A stretch of DNA of 64,000 nt from Hydractinia symbiolongicarpus (lineage: Eukaryota > Cnidaria > Hydrozoa > Anthoathecata > Hydractiniidae): contig NC_079885.1 of the NCBI RefSeq assembly GCF_029227915.1, positions 1,612,001-1,676,000 of the forward strand, written 5' to 3'. Shown piece after piece: positions 48,930 to 62,640 of this stretch. Numbering within the stretch: position 1 is the stretch's first letter; each line of letters begins with the position of its first letter. The position numbers and the translations under genes were made by a program. The notes beneath the pieces are model-generated. The model was given only the letters and a program-made list of their open reading frames with translations. It did not search any database and was not told the DNA's origin.

Positions 48930-51160
48930 GTTTTCATTTTTGATGAGACGCTTAATGAAAGAGGTTTAATCGCAGGAAAACGAAAACCCGCGATTTCCCG
49001 TAAATCCCGGGCTTGGCCCGTATAGTCGAATGTATACAAAGAAAGTACCCTGTGAGTAAACTCATTTCCAGAACGATTTTTTAAATTATTTTTTCACCAC
49101 TAAAGCGCATAAGACTTGTAGTTTTTAAAAATGTTTTCATTTTTGATGAGACGCTGAATAAAAGCAGTTTAATCGCCGGCAAACGAAAACCTGCGATTTC
49201 CCTAAATCCCGGCCTCGGCCCGTATAGTCAAAAGTATACAAAGAAAGTAACCAGGGAGTAAACTCATTTCCAGAACGATTTTTTAAATTATTTTTTCACC
49301 ACTAAAAGCATAAGACTTGTACTTTTTAAAAATGTTTTCATTTTTGATGAGACGCTGAATAAGAGAAGTTTAATCGCTGGCAAACGAAAACCCGCGATTT
49401 CCCGTAAATCCCGGGCTTGGCCCGTATAGTCAAAAGTATACAAACAAAGTACCCAGGGAGTAAACTCATTTCCCGAACGATTTTTTATATTATTTTTTTA
49501 CCACTAAACGCATGAGACTTGTAGTTTTCAAAAATATTTTCATATTTGATGGGACGCTGAATAAAAGAAGTTTAATCGCCGGCAAACGAAAATCCGCGAT
49601 TTCCCGTAAATCCCGGACTCGGCCCGTATAGTCAAAAGTATACAAAGAAAGTACCCAGGGAGTAAACTCATTTCCCGAACGATTTTTTAAATTATTTTTT
49701 CACCACTAAAACGCATGAGACTTGTAGTTTTCAAAAATGTTTTCATTTTTGATGAGACGCTTAATGAAAGAGGTTTAATCGCCGGCAAACGAAAACCTGC
49801 GATTTCCCGTAAATCCCGGACTCGGCCCGTATAGTCAAAGGTATACAAAGAAAGTACCCAGGGAGTAAACTCATTTCCAGAACGATTTTTTAAATTATTT
49901 TTTCACCACTAAAACGCACAAGACTTGTAGTTTTTAAAAATGTTTTCATTTTTGATGAGACGCTGAATAAAAGAAGTTTAATCGCCGGCAAACGAAAACC
50001 CGCGATTTCCCGCAAATCCCGGGCTTGGACCGTATAGTCAAAAGTATACAAAGAAAGTACCCAGGGAGTAAACTCATTTCCCGAACGATTTTTTAAATTA
50101 CTTTTTCACCACTAAAACGCATGAGACTTGTAGTTTTCAAAAATGTTTTCATTTTTGATGAGACGCTGAATAAAAGCAGTTTAATCGCCGGCAAACGAAA
50201 ACCTGCGATTTCCCTAAATCCCGGACTCGGCCCGTATAGTCAAAAGTATACAAAGAAAGTACCCAGGGAGTAAACTCATTTCCAGAACGATTTTTTAAAT
50301 TATATTTTCACCACTAAAACGCATAAGACTTGTAGTTTTTAAAAATGTTTTCATTTTTGATGAGACGCTAAAAAAGAGAAGTTTATTCGCCGGCAAACGA
50401 AAACCCGCGATTTCCCGTAAATCCTGGGCTTGGCCCGTATAGTCAAAAGTATACAAAGAAAGTACCCGGGGAGTAAACTCATTTCCCGAACGATTTTTTA
50501 AATTATTTTTTCAGCACTAAAACGCATGAGACTTGTAGTTTTTAAAAATGTTTTCATTTTTGATGAGACGCTTAATGAAAGAGGTTTAATCGCCGGCAAA
50601 CGAAATCCCGCATTTTCCCGTAAATCCGGGGCTTGGCCCGTATAGTCGAATGTATACAAAGAAAGTACCCAGGGAGTAAACTCATTTCCCGAACGATTTT
50701 TTAAATTTTTTTTTCACCACTAAATCGCATGAGACTTGTAGTTTTCAAAAATGTTTTCATTTATGATGAGACGCTTAATGAAAGATGTTTAATCGCCGGA
50801 AAACGAAAACCCGCGTTTTCCCGTAAATCCCGGGCTTGGCCCGTATAGTCAAATGTATACAAAGAAAGTACCCTGTGAGTAAACTCATTTCCAGAACAAT
50901 TTTTTAAATTATTTTTTCACCACTAAAACGCATAAGAATTGTAGTTTTTAAAAATGTTTTCATATTTGATGAGACCCTGAATAAAAGAAGTTTAATCGCC
51001 GGCAAACGAAAACCCGCGATTTCCCGTAAATCCCGGGCTTGGCCCGTATAGTCAAAAGTATACAAAGAAAGTACCCAGGGAGTAAACTCATTTCCCGAAC
51101 GATTTTTTATATTATTTTTTTACCACTAAACGCATAAGACTTGTAGTTTTCAAAAATGTT
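48930..51160. repeat. 11-mer relative of the 10-mer HOR (offset 2227 bp)
   Basis: The unit resumes with one additional monomer: AACAAAGTAC at 47,216 and 49,443, and GGACCG at 47,800 and 50,027, are 2227 bp apart (2025 plus 202). The extra e-like monomer at about 48.93-49.13 kb carries CGCAGGAAAACG and CCCTGTGAG. This copy also carries private changes, AAAACGCACAAGAC and ACGCTAAAAAAGAGAAG. Confidence 0.85.
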
Positions 51161-51462
51161 TTCATTTTTGATGAGACGCTTAATGAAAGAGGTTTAATCG
51201 CCGGAAAACGAAAACCCGCGATTTCCCGTAAATCCCGGGCTTGGCCCGGATAGTCGAATGTATACAAAGAAAGTACCCTGTGAGTAAACTCATTTCCAGA
51301 ACGATTTTTTAAATTATTTTTTCACCACTAAAACGCATAAGACTTGTAGTTTTTAAAAATGTTTTCATTTTTGATGAGACGCTGAATAAAAGAAGTTTAA
51401 TTGCCGGCAAAAGAAAACCCGCGATTTCCCGTAAATCCCGCTTGGCCCGTATAGTCAAAAGT
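49843..51462. repeat. 8-mer HOR (1620 bp), copy 1
   Basis: Line-by-line reading shows no difference from the following 1620 bp. Marks include AAAACGCACAAGAC, CTTGGACCG, CTAAAAAAGAGAAG, TTTTTTCAGCACT, CCGCATTTTCCC, GTCAAATG, CATAAGAATTG, GACCCTGAAT and GGCCCGGATAG. The left break is at CAAAGGTATAC versus CAAAAGTATAC. Confidence 0.95.
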
Positions 51463-53082
51463 ATACAAAGAAAGTACCCAGGGAGTAAACTCATTTCCAG
51501 AACGATTTTTTAAATTATTTTTTCACCACTAAAACGCACAAGACTTGTAGTTTTTAAAAATGTTTTCATTTTTGATGAGACGCTGAATAAAAGAAGTTTA
51601 ATCGCCGGCAAACGAAAACCCGCGATTTCCCGCAAATCCCGGGCTTGGACCGTATAGTCAAAAGTATACAAAGAAAGTACCCAGGGAGTAAACTCATTTC
51701 CCGAACGATTTTTTAAATTACTTTTTCACCACTAAAACGCATGAGACTTGTAGTTTTCAAAAATGTTTTCATTTTTGATGAGACGCTGAATAAAAGCAGT
51801 TTAATCGCCGGCAAACGAAAACCTGCGATTTCCCTAAATCCCGGACTCGGCCCGTATAGTCAAAAGTATACAAAGAAAGTACCCAGGGAGTAAACTCATT
51901 TCCAGAACGATTTTTTAAATTATATTTTCACCACTAAAACGCATAAGACTTGTAGTTTTTAAAAATGTTTTCATTTTTGATGAGACGCTAAAAAAGAGAA
52001 GTTTATTCGCCGGCAAACGAAAACCCGCGATTTCCCGTAAATCCTGGGCTTGGCCCGTATAGTCAAAAGTATACAAAGAAAGTACCCGGGGAGTAAACTC
52101 ATTTCCCGAACGATTTTTTAAATTATTTTTTCAGCACTAAAACGCATGAGACTTGTAGTTTTTAAAAATGTTTTCATTTTTGATGAGACGCTTAATGAAA
52201 GAGGTTTAATCGCCGGCAAACGAAATCCCGCATTTTCCCGTAAATCCGGGGCTTGGCCCGTATAGTCGAATGTATACAAAGAAAGTACCCAGGGAGTAAA
52301 CTCATTTCCCGAACGATTTTTTAAATTTTTTTTTCACCACTAAATCGCATGAGACTTGTAGTTTTCAAAAATGTTTTCATTTATGATGAGACGCTTAATG
52401 AAAGATGTTTAATCGCCGGAAAACGAAAACCCGCGTTTTCCCGTAAATCCCGGGCTTGGCCCGTATAGTCAAATGTATACAAAGAAAGTACCCTGTGAGT
52501 AAACTCATTTCCAGAACAATTTTTTAAATTATTTTTTCACCACTAAAACGCATAAGAATTGTAGTTTTTAAAAATGTTTTCATATTTGATGAGACCCTGA
52601 ATAAAAGAAGTTTAATCGCCGGCAAACGAAAACCCGCGATTTCCCGTAAATCCCGGGCTTGGCCCGTATAGTCAAAAGTATACAAAGAAAGTACCCAGGG
52701 AGTAAACTCATTTCCCGAACGATTTTTTATATTATTTTTTTACCACTAAACGCATAAGACTTGTAGTTTTCAAAAATGTTTTCATTTTTGATGAGACGCT
52801 TAATGAAAGAGGTTTAATCGCCGGAAAACGAAAACCCGCGATTTCCCGTAAATCCCGGGCTTGGCCCGGATAGTCGAATGTATACAAAGAAAGTACCCTG
52901 TGAGTAAACTCATTTCCAGAACGATTTTTTAAATTATTTTTTCACCACTAAAACGCATAAGACTTGTAGTTTTTAAAAATGTTTTCATTTTTGATGAGAC
53001 GCTGAATAAAAGAAGTTTAATTGCCGGCAAAAGAAAACCCGCGATTTCCCGTAAATCCCGCTTGGCCCGTATAGTCAAAAGT
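51463..53082. repeat. 8-mer HOR (1620 bp), copy 2
   Basis: Identical to copy 1 by eye, with identity reaching about 53,118, where TTTCCAGAACG (51,498) meets TTTCCCGAACG. It is the cleanest duplicated pair in the window and so either the most recent event or an assembly artefact. Confidence 0.95.
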
Positions 53083-54131
53083 ATACAAAGAAAGTACCCA
53101 GGGAGTAAACTCATTTCCCGAACGATTTTTTAAATTACTTTTTCACCACTAAATTGCATGAGACTTGTAGTTTTTAAAAATGTTTTCATTTTCGATGAGA
53201 CGCTGAATAAAAGAAGTTTAATCGCCAGCAAACGAAAACCTGCGATTTCCCGTAAATCCTGGACTCGGCCCGTATAGTCAAAATTATACAAAGAAAGTAC
53301 CCAGGGGGTAAACTCATTTCCCAAACGATTTTTTAAATTATTATTTCACCACTAAAACGCATGAGACTTGAAGTTTTCAAGAATGTTTTCATTTTTGATG
53401 AGACGCTGAATAAAAGCAGTTTAATCGCCGACAAACGAAAACCTGCGATTTCCCGTAAATCCCGGACTCGGCCCGTATAGTCAAAAGTATACAAAGAAAG
53501 TACCCAGGGAGTAAACTCATTTCCAGAACGATTTTTTAAATTATTTTTTCACCACTAAAACGCATAAGAGTTGTAGTTTTTAAAAATGTTTTCATTTTTG
53601 ATGAGACGCTGAATAAAAGAAGTTTAATTGCCGGCAAAAGAAAACCCGCGATTTCCCGTAAATCCCGCTTGGCCCGTATAGTCAAAAGTATACAAAGAAA
53701 GTACCCAGGGAGTAAACTCATTTCCCGAACGATTTTTTAAATTACTTTTTCACCACTAAATTGCATGAGACTTGTAGTTTTTAAAAATGTTTTCATTTTC
53801 GATGAGACGCTGAATAAAAGAAGTTTAATCGCCAGCAAACGAAAACCTGCGATTTCCCGTAAATCCTGGACTCGGCCCGTATAGTCAAAATTATACAAAG
53901 AAAGTACCCAGGGGGTAAACTCATTTCCCAAACGATTTTTTAAATTATTATTTCACCACTAAAACGCATGAGACTTGAAGTTTTCAAGAATGTTTTCATT
54001 TTTGATGAGACGCTGAATAAAAGCAGTTTAATCGCCGACAAACGAAAACCTGCGATTTCCCGTAAATCCCGGACTCGGCCCGTATAGTCAAAAGTATACA
54101 AAGAAAGTACCCAGGGAGTAAACTCATTTCC
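52964..54131. repeat. 3-mer HOR (607 bp), two copies
   Basis: Three monomers at 52,964-53,570 repeat at a 607-bp offset to about 54,131: a b-type with GGCAAAAGAAAACC and CCCGCTTGG, an AAATTGCATGAG monomer with AAATTATAC and CAGGGGGTAAAC, and an f-type with GAAGTTTTCAAG. A looser third round follows at about 54.35-54.95 kb, four monomers on, with the second monomer altered (ATTTCTTTTTC, AAAAGCATAAG). Confidence 0.87.
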
Positions 54132-57100
54132 TGAACGATTTTTTAAATTATTTTTTCACCACTAAAACGCATAAGAGTTGTAGTTTTTAAAAATGTTTTC
54201 ATTTTTGATGAGACGCTGAATAAAAGAAGTTTAATCGCCGGCAAACGAAAACCCGCGATTTCCCGCAAATCCCGGGCTTGGCCCGGATAGTCGAATGTAT
54301 ACAAAGAAAGTACCCTGTGAGTAAACTCATTTCCAGAACGATTTTTTAAATTATTTTTTCACCACTAAAACGCATAAGACTTGTAGTTTTTAAAAATGTT
54401 TTCATTTTTGATGAGACGCTGAATAAAAGAAGTTTAATTGCCGGCAAAAGAAAACCCGCGATTTCCCGTAAATCCCGCTTGGCCCGTATAGTCAAAAGTA
54501 TACAAAGAAAGTACCCAGGGAGTAAACTCATTTCCCGAACGATTTTTTAAATTTCTTTTTCACCACTAAAAGCATAAGACTTGTAGTTTTTAAAAATGTT
54601 TTCATTTTCGATGAGACGCTGAATAAAAGAAGTTTAATCGCCAGCAAACGAAAACCTGCGATTTCCCGTAAATCCTGGACTCGGCCCGTATAGTCAAAAT
54701 TATACAAAGAAAGTACCCAGGGGGTAAACTCATTTCCCAAACGATTTTTTAAATTATTATTTCACCACTAAAACGCATGAGACTTGAAGTTTTCAAGAAT
54801 GTTTTCATTTTTGATGAGACGCTGAATAAAAGCAGTTTAATCGCCGACAAACGAAAACCTGCGATTTCCCGTAAATCCCGGACTCGGCCCGTATAGTCAA
54901 AAGTATACAAAGAAAGTACCCAGGGAGTAAACTCATTTCCAGAACGATTTTTTAAATTATTTTTTCACCACTAAAACGCATAAGAGTTGTAGTTTTTAAA
55001 AATGTTTTCATTTTTGATGAGACGCTGAATAAAAGAAGTTTAATCGCCGGCAAACGAAAACCCGCGATTTCCCGCAAATCCCGGGCTTGGCCCGTATAGT
55101 CAAAAGTATACAAAGAAAGTACCCAGGAAGTAAACTCATTTCCCGAACGATTTTTTAAATTACTTTTTCACCACTAAAACGCATGAGACTTGCAGTTTTC
55201 AAAAATGTTTTCATTTTTGATGAGACGCTGAATAAAAGCAGTTTAATCGCCGGCAAACGAAAACCTGCGATTTCCCTAAATCCCGGCCTCGGCCCGTATA
55301 GTCAAAAGTATACAAAGAAAGTACCCAGGGAGTAAACTCATTTCCAGAACGATTTTTTAAATTATTTTTTCACCACTAAAAGCATAAGACTTGTACTTTT
55401 TAAAAATGTTTTCATTTTTGTTGAGACGCTGAATAAGAGAAGTTTAATCGCCGGCAAACGAAAACCCGCGATTTCCCGTTAATCCCGGGCTTGGCCCGTA
55501 TAGTCAAAAGTATACAAAGAAAGTACCCAGGGAGTAAACTCATTTCCCAAACGATTTTTTAAATTATTATTTCACCACTAAAACGCATGAGACTTGAAGT
55601 TTTCAAGAATGTTTTCATTTTTGATGAGACGCTGAATAAAAGCAGTTTAATCGCCGACAAACGAAAACCTGCGATTTCCCGTAAATCCCGGACTCGGCCC
55701 GTATAGTCAAAAGTATACAAAGAAAGTACCCAGGGAGTAAACTCATTTCCAGAACGATTTTTTAAATTATTTTTTCACCACTAAAACGCATAAGAGTTGT
55801 AGTTTTTAAAAATGTTTTCATTTTTGATGAGACGCTGAATAAAAGAAGTTTAATCGCCGGAAAAGGAAAACCCGCGATTTCCCTAAATCCCGGCCTCGGC
55901 CCGTATAGTCAAAAGTATACAAAGAAAGTACCCAGGGAGTAAACTCATTTCCAAAACGATTTTTTATATTATTTTTTTACCACTAAACGCATGAGACTTG
56001 TAGTTTTCAAAAATATTTTCATATTTGATGGGACGCTGAATAAAAGAAGTTTAATCGCCGGCAAACGAAAATCCGCGATTTCCCGTAAATCCCGGACTCG
56101 GCCCGTATAGTCAAAAGTATACAAAGAAAGTACCCAGGGAGTAAACACATTTCCCGAACGATTTTTTAAATTATTTTTTCACCACTAAAACGCATGAGAC
56201 TTGTAGTTTTCAAAAATGTTTTCATTTTTGATGAGACGCTTAATGAAAGAGGTTTAATCGCCGGCAAACGAAAACCTGCGATTTCCCGTAAATCCCGGAC
56301 TCGGCCCGTATAGTCAAAGGTATACAAAGAAAGTACCCAGGGAGTAAACTCATTTCCAAAACGATTTTTTATATTATTTTTTTACCACTAAACGCATGAG
56401 ACTTGTAGTTTTCAAAAATATTTTCATATTTGATGGGACGCTGAATAAAAGAAGTTTAATCGCCGGCAAACGAAAATCCGCGATTTCCCGTAAATCCCAG
56501 ACTCGGCCCGTATAGTCAAAGGTATACAAAGAAAGTACCCAGGGAGTAAACTCATTTCCAGAACGATTTTTTAAATTATTTTTTCACCACTAAAACGCAT
56601 AAGACTTGTAGTTTTTAAAAATGTTTTCATTTTTGATGAGACGCTGAATAAAAGAAGTTTAATCGCCGGCAAACGAAAACCCGCGATTTCCCGCAAATCC
56701 CGGGCTTGGACCGTATAGTCAAAAGTATACAAAGAAAGTACCCTGTGAGTAAACTCATTTCCCGAACAATTTTTTAAATTATTTTTTCACCACTAAAACG
56801 CATAAGACTTGTAGTTTTTAAAAATGTTTTCATTTTTGATGAGACGCTGAATAAAAGAAGTTTAATCGCCGGCAAACGAAAACCCGCGATTTCCCGTAAA
56901 TCCCGGGCTTGGCACGTATAGTGGAATGTATACAAAGAAAGTACCCTGTGAGTAAACTCATTTCCAGAACGATTTTTTAAATTATTTTTTCACCACTAAA
57001 ACGCATAAGACTTGTAGTTTTTAAAAATGTTTTCATTTTTGATGAGACGCTGAATAAAAGAAGTTTAATCGCCGGCAAACGAAAACCCGCGATTTCCCGT
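54132..57100. repeat. Mixed f, b, g and d monomers
   Basis: Variant f monomers (GAAGTTTTCAAG, CGCCGACAAACG) recur near 54,790 and 55,595, the former in the third 3-mer round. A g-type monomer (TTGTACTTTTTAAA) is at about 55,390. Variant d monomers begin at 55,953 and 56,358, 405 bp apart, both with CCAAAACGATTTTTTATATT. Rare changes include TTTTTGTTGAGACGC near 55,417 and GTGGAATG near 56,921. Nothing but satellite monomers is visible. Confidence 0.78.
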
Positions 57101-59798
57101 AAATCCCGGTTTGGCCCGTATAGTCAAAAGTATACAAAGAAAGTACCCAGGGAGTAAACTCATTTCCTGAACGATTTTTTAAATTATTATTCCACCACTA
57201 AAACGCATGAGACTTGTAGTTTTCAAGAATGTTTTCATTTTTGATGAGACGCTGAATAAAAGCAGTTTAATCGCCGGCAAACGAAAACCCGCGATTTCCC
57301 GTAAATCCCGGGCTTGGCACGTATAGTCGAATGTATACAAAGAAAGTACCCTGTGAGTAAACTCATTTCCAGAACGATTTTTTAAATTATTTTTTCACCA
57401 CTAAAACGCATAAGACTTGTAGTTTTTAAAAATGTTTTCATTTTTGATGAGACGCTGAATAAAAGAAGTTTAATCGCCGGCAAACGAAAACCCGCGATTT
57501 CCCGTAAATCCCGGTTTGGCCCGTATAGTCAAAAGTATACAAAGAAAGTACCCAGGGAGAAAACTCATTTCCCGAACGATTTTTTAAATTATTTTTTCAC
57601 CACTAAAACGCATGAGACTTGTAGTTTTCAAAAATATTTTCATTTTTGATGAGACGCTGAATAAAAGCAGTTTAATCGCCGGCAAACGAAAACCCGCGAT
57701 TTCCCGTAAATCCCGGGCTTGGCACGTATAGTCGAATGTATTCAAAGAAAGTACCCTGTGAGTAAACTCATTTCCAGAACGATTTTTTAAATTATTTTTT
57801 CACCACTAAAACGCATAAGACTTGTAGTTTTTAAAAATGTTTTCATTTTTGATGAGACGCTGAATAAAAGAAGTTTAATCGCCGGCAAACGAAAACCCGC
57901 GATTTCCCGTAAATCCCGGTTTGGCCCGTATAGTCAAAAGTATACAAAGAAAGTACCCAGGGAGAAAACTCATTTCTCGAACGATTTTTTAAATTATTTT
58001 TTCACCACTAAAACGCATGAGACTTGTAGTTTTCAAAAATATTTTCATTTTTGATGAGACGCTGAATAAAAGCAGTTTAATCGCCGGCAAACGAAAACCT
58101 GCGATTTGCCTAAATCCCAGACTCGGCCCGCATAGTCGAATGTATACAAAGAAAGTACCCAGGGAGTAAACTTATTTCCCGAAGGATCTTTTAAATTATT
58201 TTTTCACCACTAAAACGCATGAGACTTGTAGTTTTCAAAAATGTTTTCATTTTTGATGAGACGCTGAATAAAAGCAGTTTAATCGCCGGCAAACGAAAAC
58301 CTGCGATTTCCCAAAATCCCGGACTCAGCCCGTATAGTCAAAAGTATACAAAGAAAGTACCCACGAAGTAAACTCATTTCCAGAACGATTTTTTAAATTA
58401 TTTTTTCACCACTAAAACGCATAAGACTTGTAGTTTTTAAAAATGTTTTCATTTTTGATGAGACGCTGAATAAAAGAAGTTTAATCGCCGGCAAACGAAA
58501 ACCCGCGATTTTCCGTAAATCCCGGGCTTGGCCGTATAGTCAAAAGTATACAAAGAAAGTACCCAGGGAGTAAACTCATTTCCCGAACGATTTTGTAAAT
58601 TACTTTTTCACCACTAAAACGCATGAGACTTGTAGTTTTTAAAAATGTTTTCATTTTTGATGAGACGCTGAATAAAAGAAGTTTATTCGCCGGCAAACGA
58701 AAACCTGCGATTTCCCGTAAATCCTGGACTCGGCCCGTATAGTCAAAAGTATACAAAGAAAGTACCCAGGGAGTAAACTCATTTCCCAAACGATTTTTTA
58801 AATTATTATTTCACCACTAAAACGCATGAGACTTGTAGTTTTCAAGAATGTTTTCATTTTTGATGAGACGCTGAATAAAAGCAGTTTAATCGCCGGCAAA
58901 CGAAAACCCGCGATTTCCCGTAAATCCCGGGCTTGGCACGTATAGTCGAATGTATTCAAAGAAAGTACCCTGTGAGTAAACTCATTTCCAGAACGATTTT
59001 TTAAATTATTTTTTCACCACTAAAACGCATAAGACTTGTAGTTTTTAAAAATGTTTACATTTTTGATGAGACGCTGAATTTAAGAAGTTTAATCGCCGGC
59101 AAACGAAAACCCGCGATTTCCCGTAAATCCCGGTTTGGCCCGTATAGTCAAAAGTATACAAAGAAAGTACCCAGGGAGTAAACTCATTTCCCGAACGATT
59201 TTTTAAATTATTTTTTCACCACTAAAACGCATGAGACTTGTAGTTTTCAAAAATATTTACATTTTTGATGAGACGCTGAATAAAAGCAGTTTAATCGCCG
59301 GCAAACGAAAACCCGCGATTTCCCGTAAATCCCGGGCTTGGCACGTATAGTCGAATGTATTCAAAGAAAGTACCCTGTGAGTAAACTCATTTCCAGAACG
59401 ATTTTTTAAATTATTTTTTCACCACTAAAACGCATAAGACTTGTAGTTTTTAAAAATGTTTACATTTTTGATGAGACGCTGAATTTAAGAAGTTTAATCG
59501 CCGGCAAACGAAAACCCGCGATTTCCCGTAAATCCCGGTTTGGCCCGTATAGTCAAAAGTATACAAAGAAAGTACCCAGGGAGTAAACTCATTTCCCGAA
59601 CGATTTTTTAAATTATTTTTTCACCACTAAAACGCATGAGACTTGTAGTTTTCAAAAATATTTACATTTTTGATGAGACGCTGAATAAAAGCAGTTTAAT
59701 CGCCGGCAAACGAAAACTGCGATTTCCCTAAATCCCGGACTCGGCCCGTATAGTCGAATGTATACAAAGAAAGTACCCAGGGAGTAAACTCATTTCCC
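57101..59798. repeat. Dimeric HOR region (405 bp) with GGCACG / CCCGGTTTGG monomers
   Basis: The mark CCCGGTTTGGCCCG occurs at 57,105, 57,510, 57,915, 59,130 and 59,535; neighbouring steps are exactly 405 bp and the long gap is 1215 bp (six monomers). Each alternates with a monomer carrying GGCACGTATAG and CCCTGTGAG. The later pair shares private changes (ATGTTTACATTTTTG, GAATTTAAGAAG), showing a recent dimer duplication at about 58.9-59.7 kb. Confidence 0.88.
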
Positions 59799-60407
59799 GA
59801 AGGATTTTTTAAATTATTTTTTCACCACTAAAACGCATGAGACTTGTAGTTTTCAAAAATGTTTTCATTTTTGATAAGACGCCCAATGAAAGAGGTTTAA
59901 TCGCCGGCAAACGAAATCCCGCGTTTTCCCGTAAATCCGGGGCTTGGCCCGTATAGTCGAATGTATACAAAGAAAGTACCCGGGGAGTAAACTCATTTCC
60001 CGAAGGATTTTTTAAATTATTTTTTCACCATTAAAACGCATGAGACTTGTAGTTTTCAAAAATGTTTTCATTTTTGATAAGACGCTTAATGAAAGAGGTT
60101 TAATCGCCGGCAAACGAAATCCCGCGTTTTCCCGTAAATCCGGGGCTTGGCCCGTATAGTCGAATGTATACAAAGAAAGTACCCGGGGAGTAAACTCATT
60201 TCCCGAAGGATTTTTTAAATTATTTTTTCACCATTAAAACGCATGAGACTTGTAGTTTTCAAAAATGTTTTCATTTTTGATAAGACGCTTAATGAAAGAG
60301 GTTTAATCGCCGGCAAACGAAATCCCGCGTTTTCCCGTAAATCCGGGGCTTGGCCCGTATAGTCGAATGTATAAAAAGAAAGTACCCAGGGAGTAAACTC
60401 ATTTCCC
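59799..60407. repeat. Three near-identical variant c monomers in a row
   Basis: Anchors at 59,799, 60,002, 60,205 and 60,408 are exactly 203 bp apart. All three monomers carry GAAGGATTTTTT and GATAAGACGC, and the last two also carry CACCATTAAAACG. This is amplification of a single monomer, unlike the multi-monomer units elsewhere. Confidence 0.93.
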
Positions 60408-62640
60408 GAACGATTTTTTAAATTATTTTTTCACCACTAAAACGCATAAGACTTGTAGTTTTTAAAAATGTTTTCATTTTTGATGAGACGCTGAATAAAA
60501 GCAGTTTAATCGCCGGCAAACGAAAACCCGCGATTTCCGGTAAATCCCGGGCTTGGCAGTATAGTCAAAAGTATACAAAGAAAGTACCCAGGGAGTAAAC
60601 TCATTTCTCGAACGATTTTGTAAATTACTTTTTCACCACTAAAACGCATGAGACTTGTAGTTTTTAAAAATGTTTTTATTTTTGATGAGACGCTGAATAA
60701 AAGAAGTTTAATCGCCGGCAAACGAAAACCTGCGATTTCCCGTAAATCCTGGACTCGACTCGTATAGTCAAAAGTATACAAAGAAAGTACCCAGGGAGTA
60801 AACTCATTTCCCAAACGATTTTTTAAATTATTATGTCACCACTAAAACGCATGAGACTTGTAGTTTTTAAAAATGTTTTCATTTTTGATGAGACGCTGAA
60901 TAAAAGAAGTTTAATCGCCGGCAAACGAAAACCTGCGATTTCCCGTAAATCCTGGACTCGGCTCGTATAGTCAAAAGTATACAAAGAAAGTACCCAGGGA
61001 GTAAACTCATTTCCCAAACGATTTTTTAAATTATTATTTCACCACTAAAACGCATGAGACTTGTAGTTTTCAAGAATGTTTTCATTTTTGATGAGACGCT
61101 GAATAAAAGCAGTTTAATCGCCGGCAAACGAAAACCCGCGTTTTCCCGTAAATCCCGGGCTTGGCACGTATAGTCGAATGTATACAAAGAAAGTACCCTG
61201 TGAGTAAACTCATTTCCAGAACGATTTTTTAAATTATTTTTTCACCACTAAAACGCATAAGACTTGTAGTTTTTAAAAATGTTTTCATTTTTGATGAGAC
61301 ACTGAATAAAAGAATTTTAACCGCCGGCAAACGAAAACCCGCGATTTCCCGTAAATCCCGGCTTGGCCCGTATAGTCAAAAGTATACAAAGAAAGTACCC
61401 ATGGAGTAAACTCATTTCCCGAACGATTTTTTAAATTATTTTTTCACCACTAAAACGCATGAGACTTGTAGTTTTTAAAAATGTTTTCATTTTTGATGAG
61501 ACGCTTAATGAAAGAGGTTTAATCGCCGGAAAACGAAAACCCGCGATTTTCCGTAAATCCCGGGCTTGGCCCGTATAGTGGAATGTATACAAAGAAAGTA
61601 CCCAGGGAGTAAACTCATTTCCCGAACGATTTTTTAAATTTTTTTTTCACCACTAAAACGCATGAGACTTGTAGTTTTCAAAAATGTTTTCATTTTTGAT
61701 GAGACGCTGAATAAAAGCAGTTTAATCGCCGGCAAACGAAAACCTTCGATTTCCCAAAATCCCGGACTTGGCCCGTATAGTCAAAAGTATACAAAGAAAG
61801 TACCCACGAAGTAAACTCATTTCCAGAACGATTTTTTAAATTATTTTTTCACCACTAAAACGCATAAGACTTGTAGTTTTTAAAAATGTTTTCATTTTTG
61901 ATGAGACGCTGAATAAAAGCAGTTTAATCGCCGGCAAACGAAAACCCGCGATTTCCGGTAAATCCCGGGCTTGGCCGTATAGTCAAAAGTATACAAAGAA
62001 AGTACCCAGGGAGTAAACTCATTTCCCGAACGATTTTGTAAATTACTTTTTCACCACTAAAACGCATGAGACTTGTAGTTTTTAAAAATGTTTTCATTTT
62101 TGATGAGACGCTTAATGAGAGAAGTTTAATCGCCGGCAAACGAAAACCTGCGATTTCCCGTAAATCCTGGACTCGGCTCGTATAGTCAAAAGTATACAAA
62201 GAAAGTACCCAGGGAGTAAACTCATTTCCCAATCGATTTTTTAAATTATTATGTCACCACTAAAACGCATGAGACTTGTAGTTTTTAAAAATGTTTTCAT
62301 TTTTGATGAGACGCTGAATAAAAGCAGTTTAATCGCCGGCAAACGAAAACCCGCGTTTTCCCGTAAATCCCGGGCTTGGCACGTATAGTCGAATGTATAC
62401 AAAGAAAGTACCCTGTGAGTAAACTCATTTCCAGAACGATTTTTTAAATTATTTTTTCACCACTAAAACGCATAAGACTTGTAGTTTTTAAAAATGTTTT
62501 CATTTTTGATGAGACGCTGAATAAAAGAATTTTAACCGCCGGCAAACGAAAACCCGCGATTTCCCGTAAATCCCGGCTTGGCCCGTATAGTCAAAAGTAT
62601 ACAAAGAAAGTACCCATGGAGTAAACTCATTTCCCGAACG
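60408..62640. repeat. 7-mer / 6-mer tandem duplication
   Basis: Similar runs begin near 60.4 and 61.83 kb. The offset is 1418 bp at the start and 1215 bp later (GAATTTTAACCGCC at 61,312 and 62,527; ACCCATGGAG near 61,400 and 62,615), because the first copy has one more monomer at about 60.82-61.02 kb. Shared marks are TTCCGGTAAAT, GATTTTGTAAATTAC, GGCTCGTATAG and TATTATGTCACC. Confidence 0.82.
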
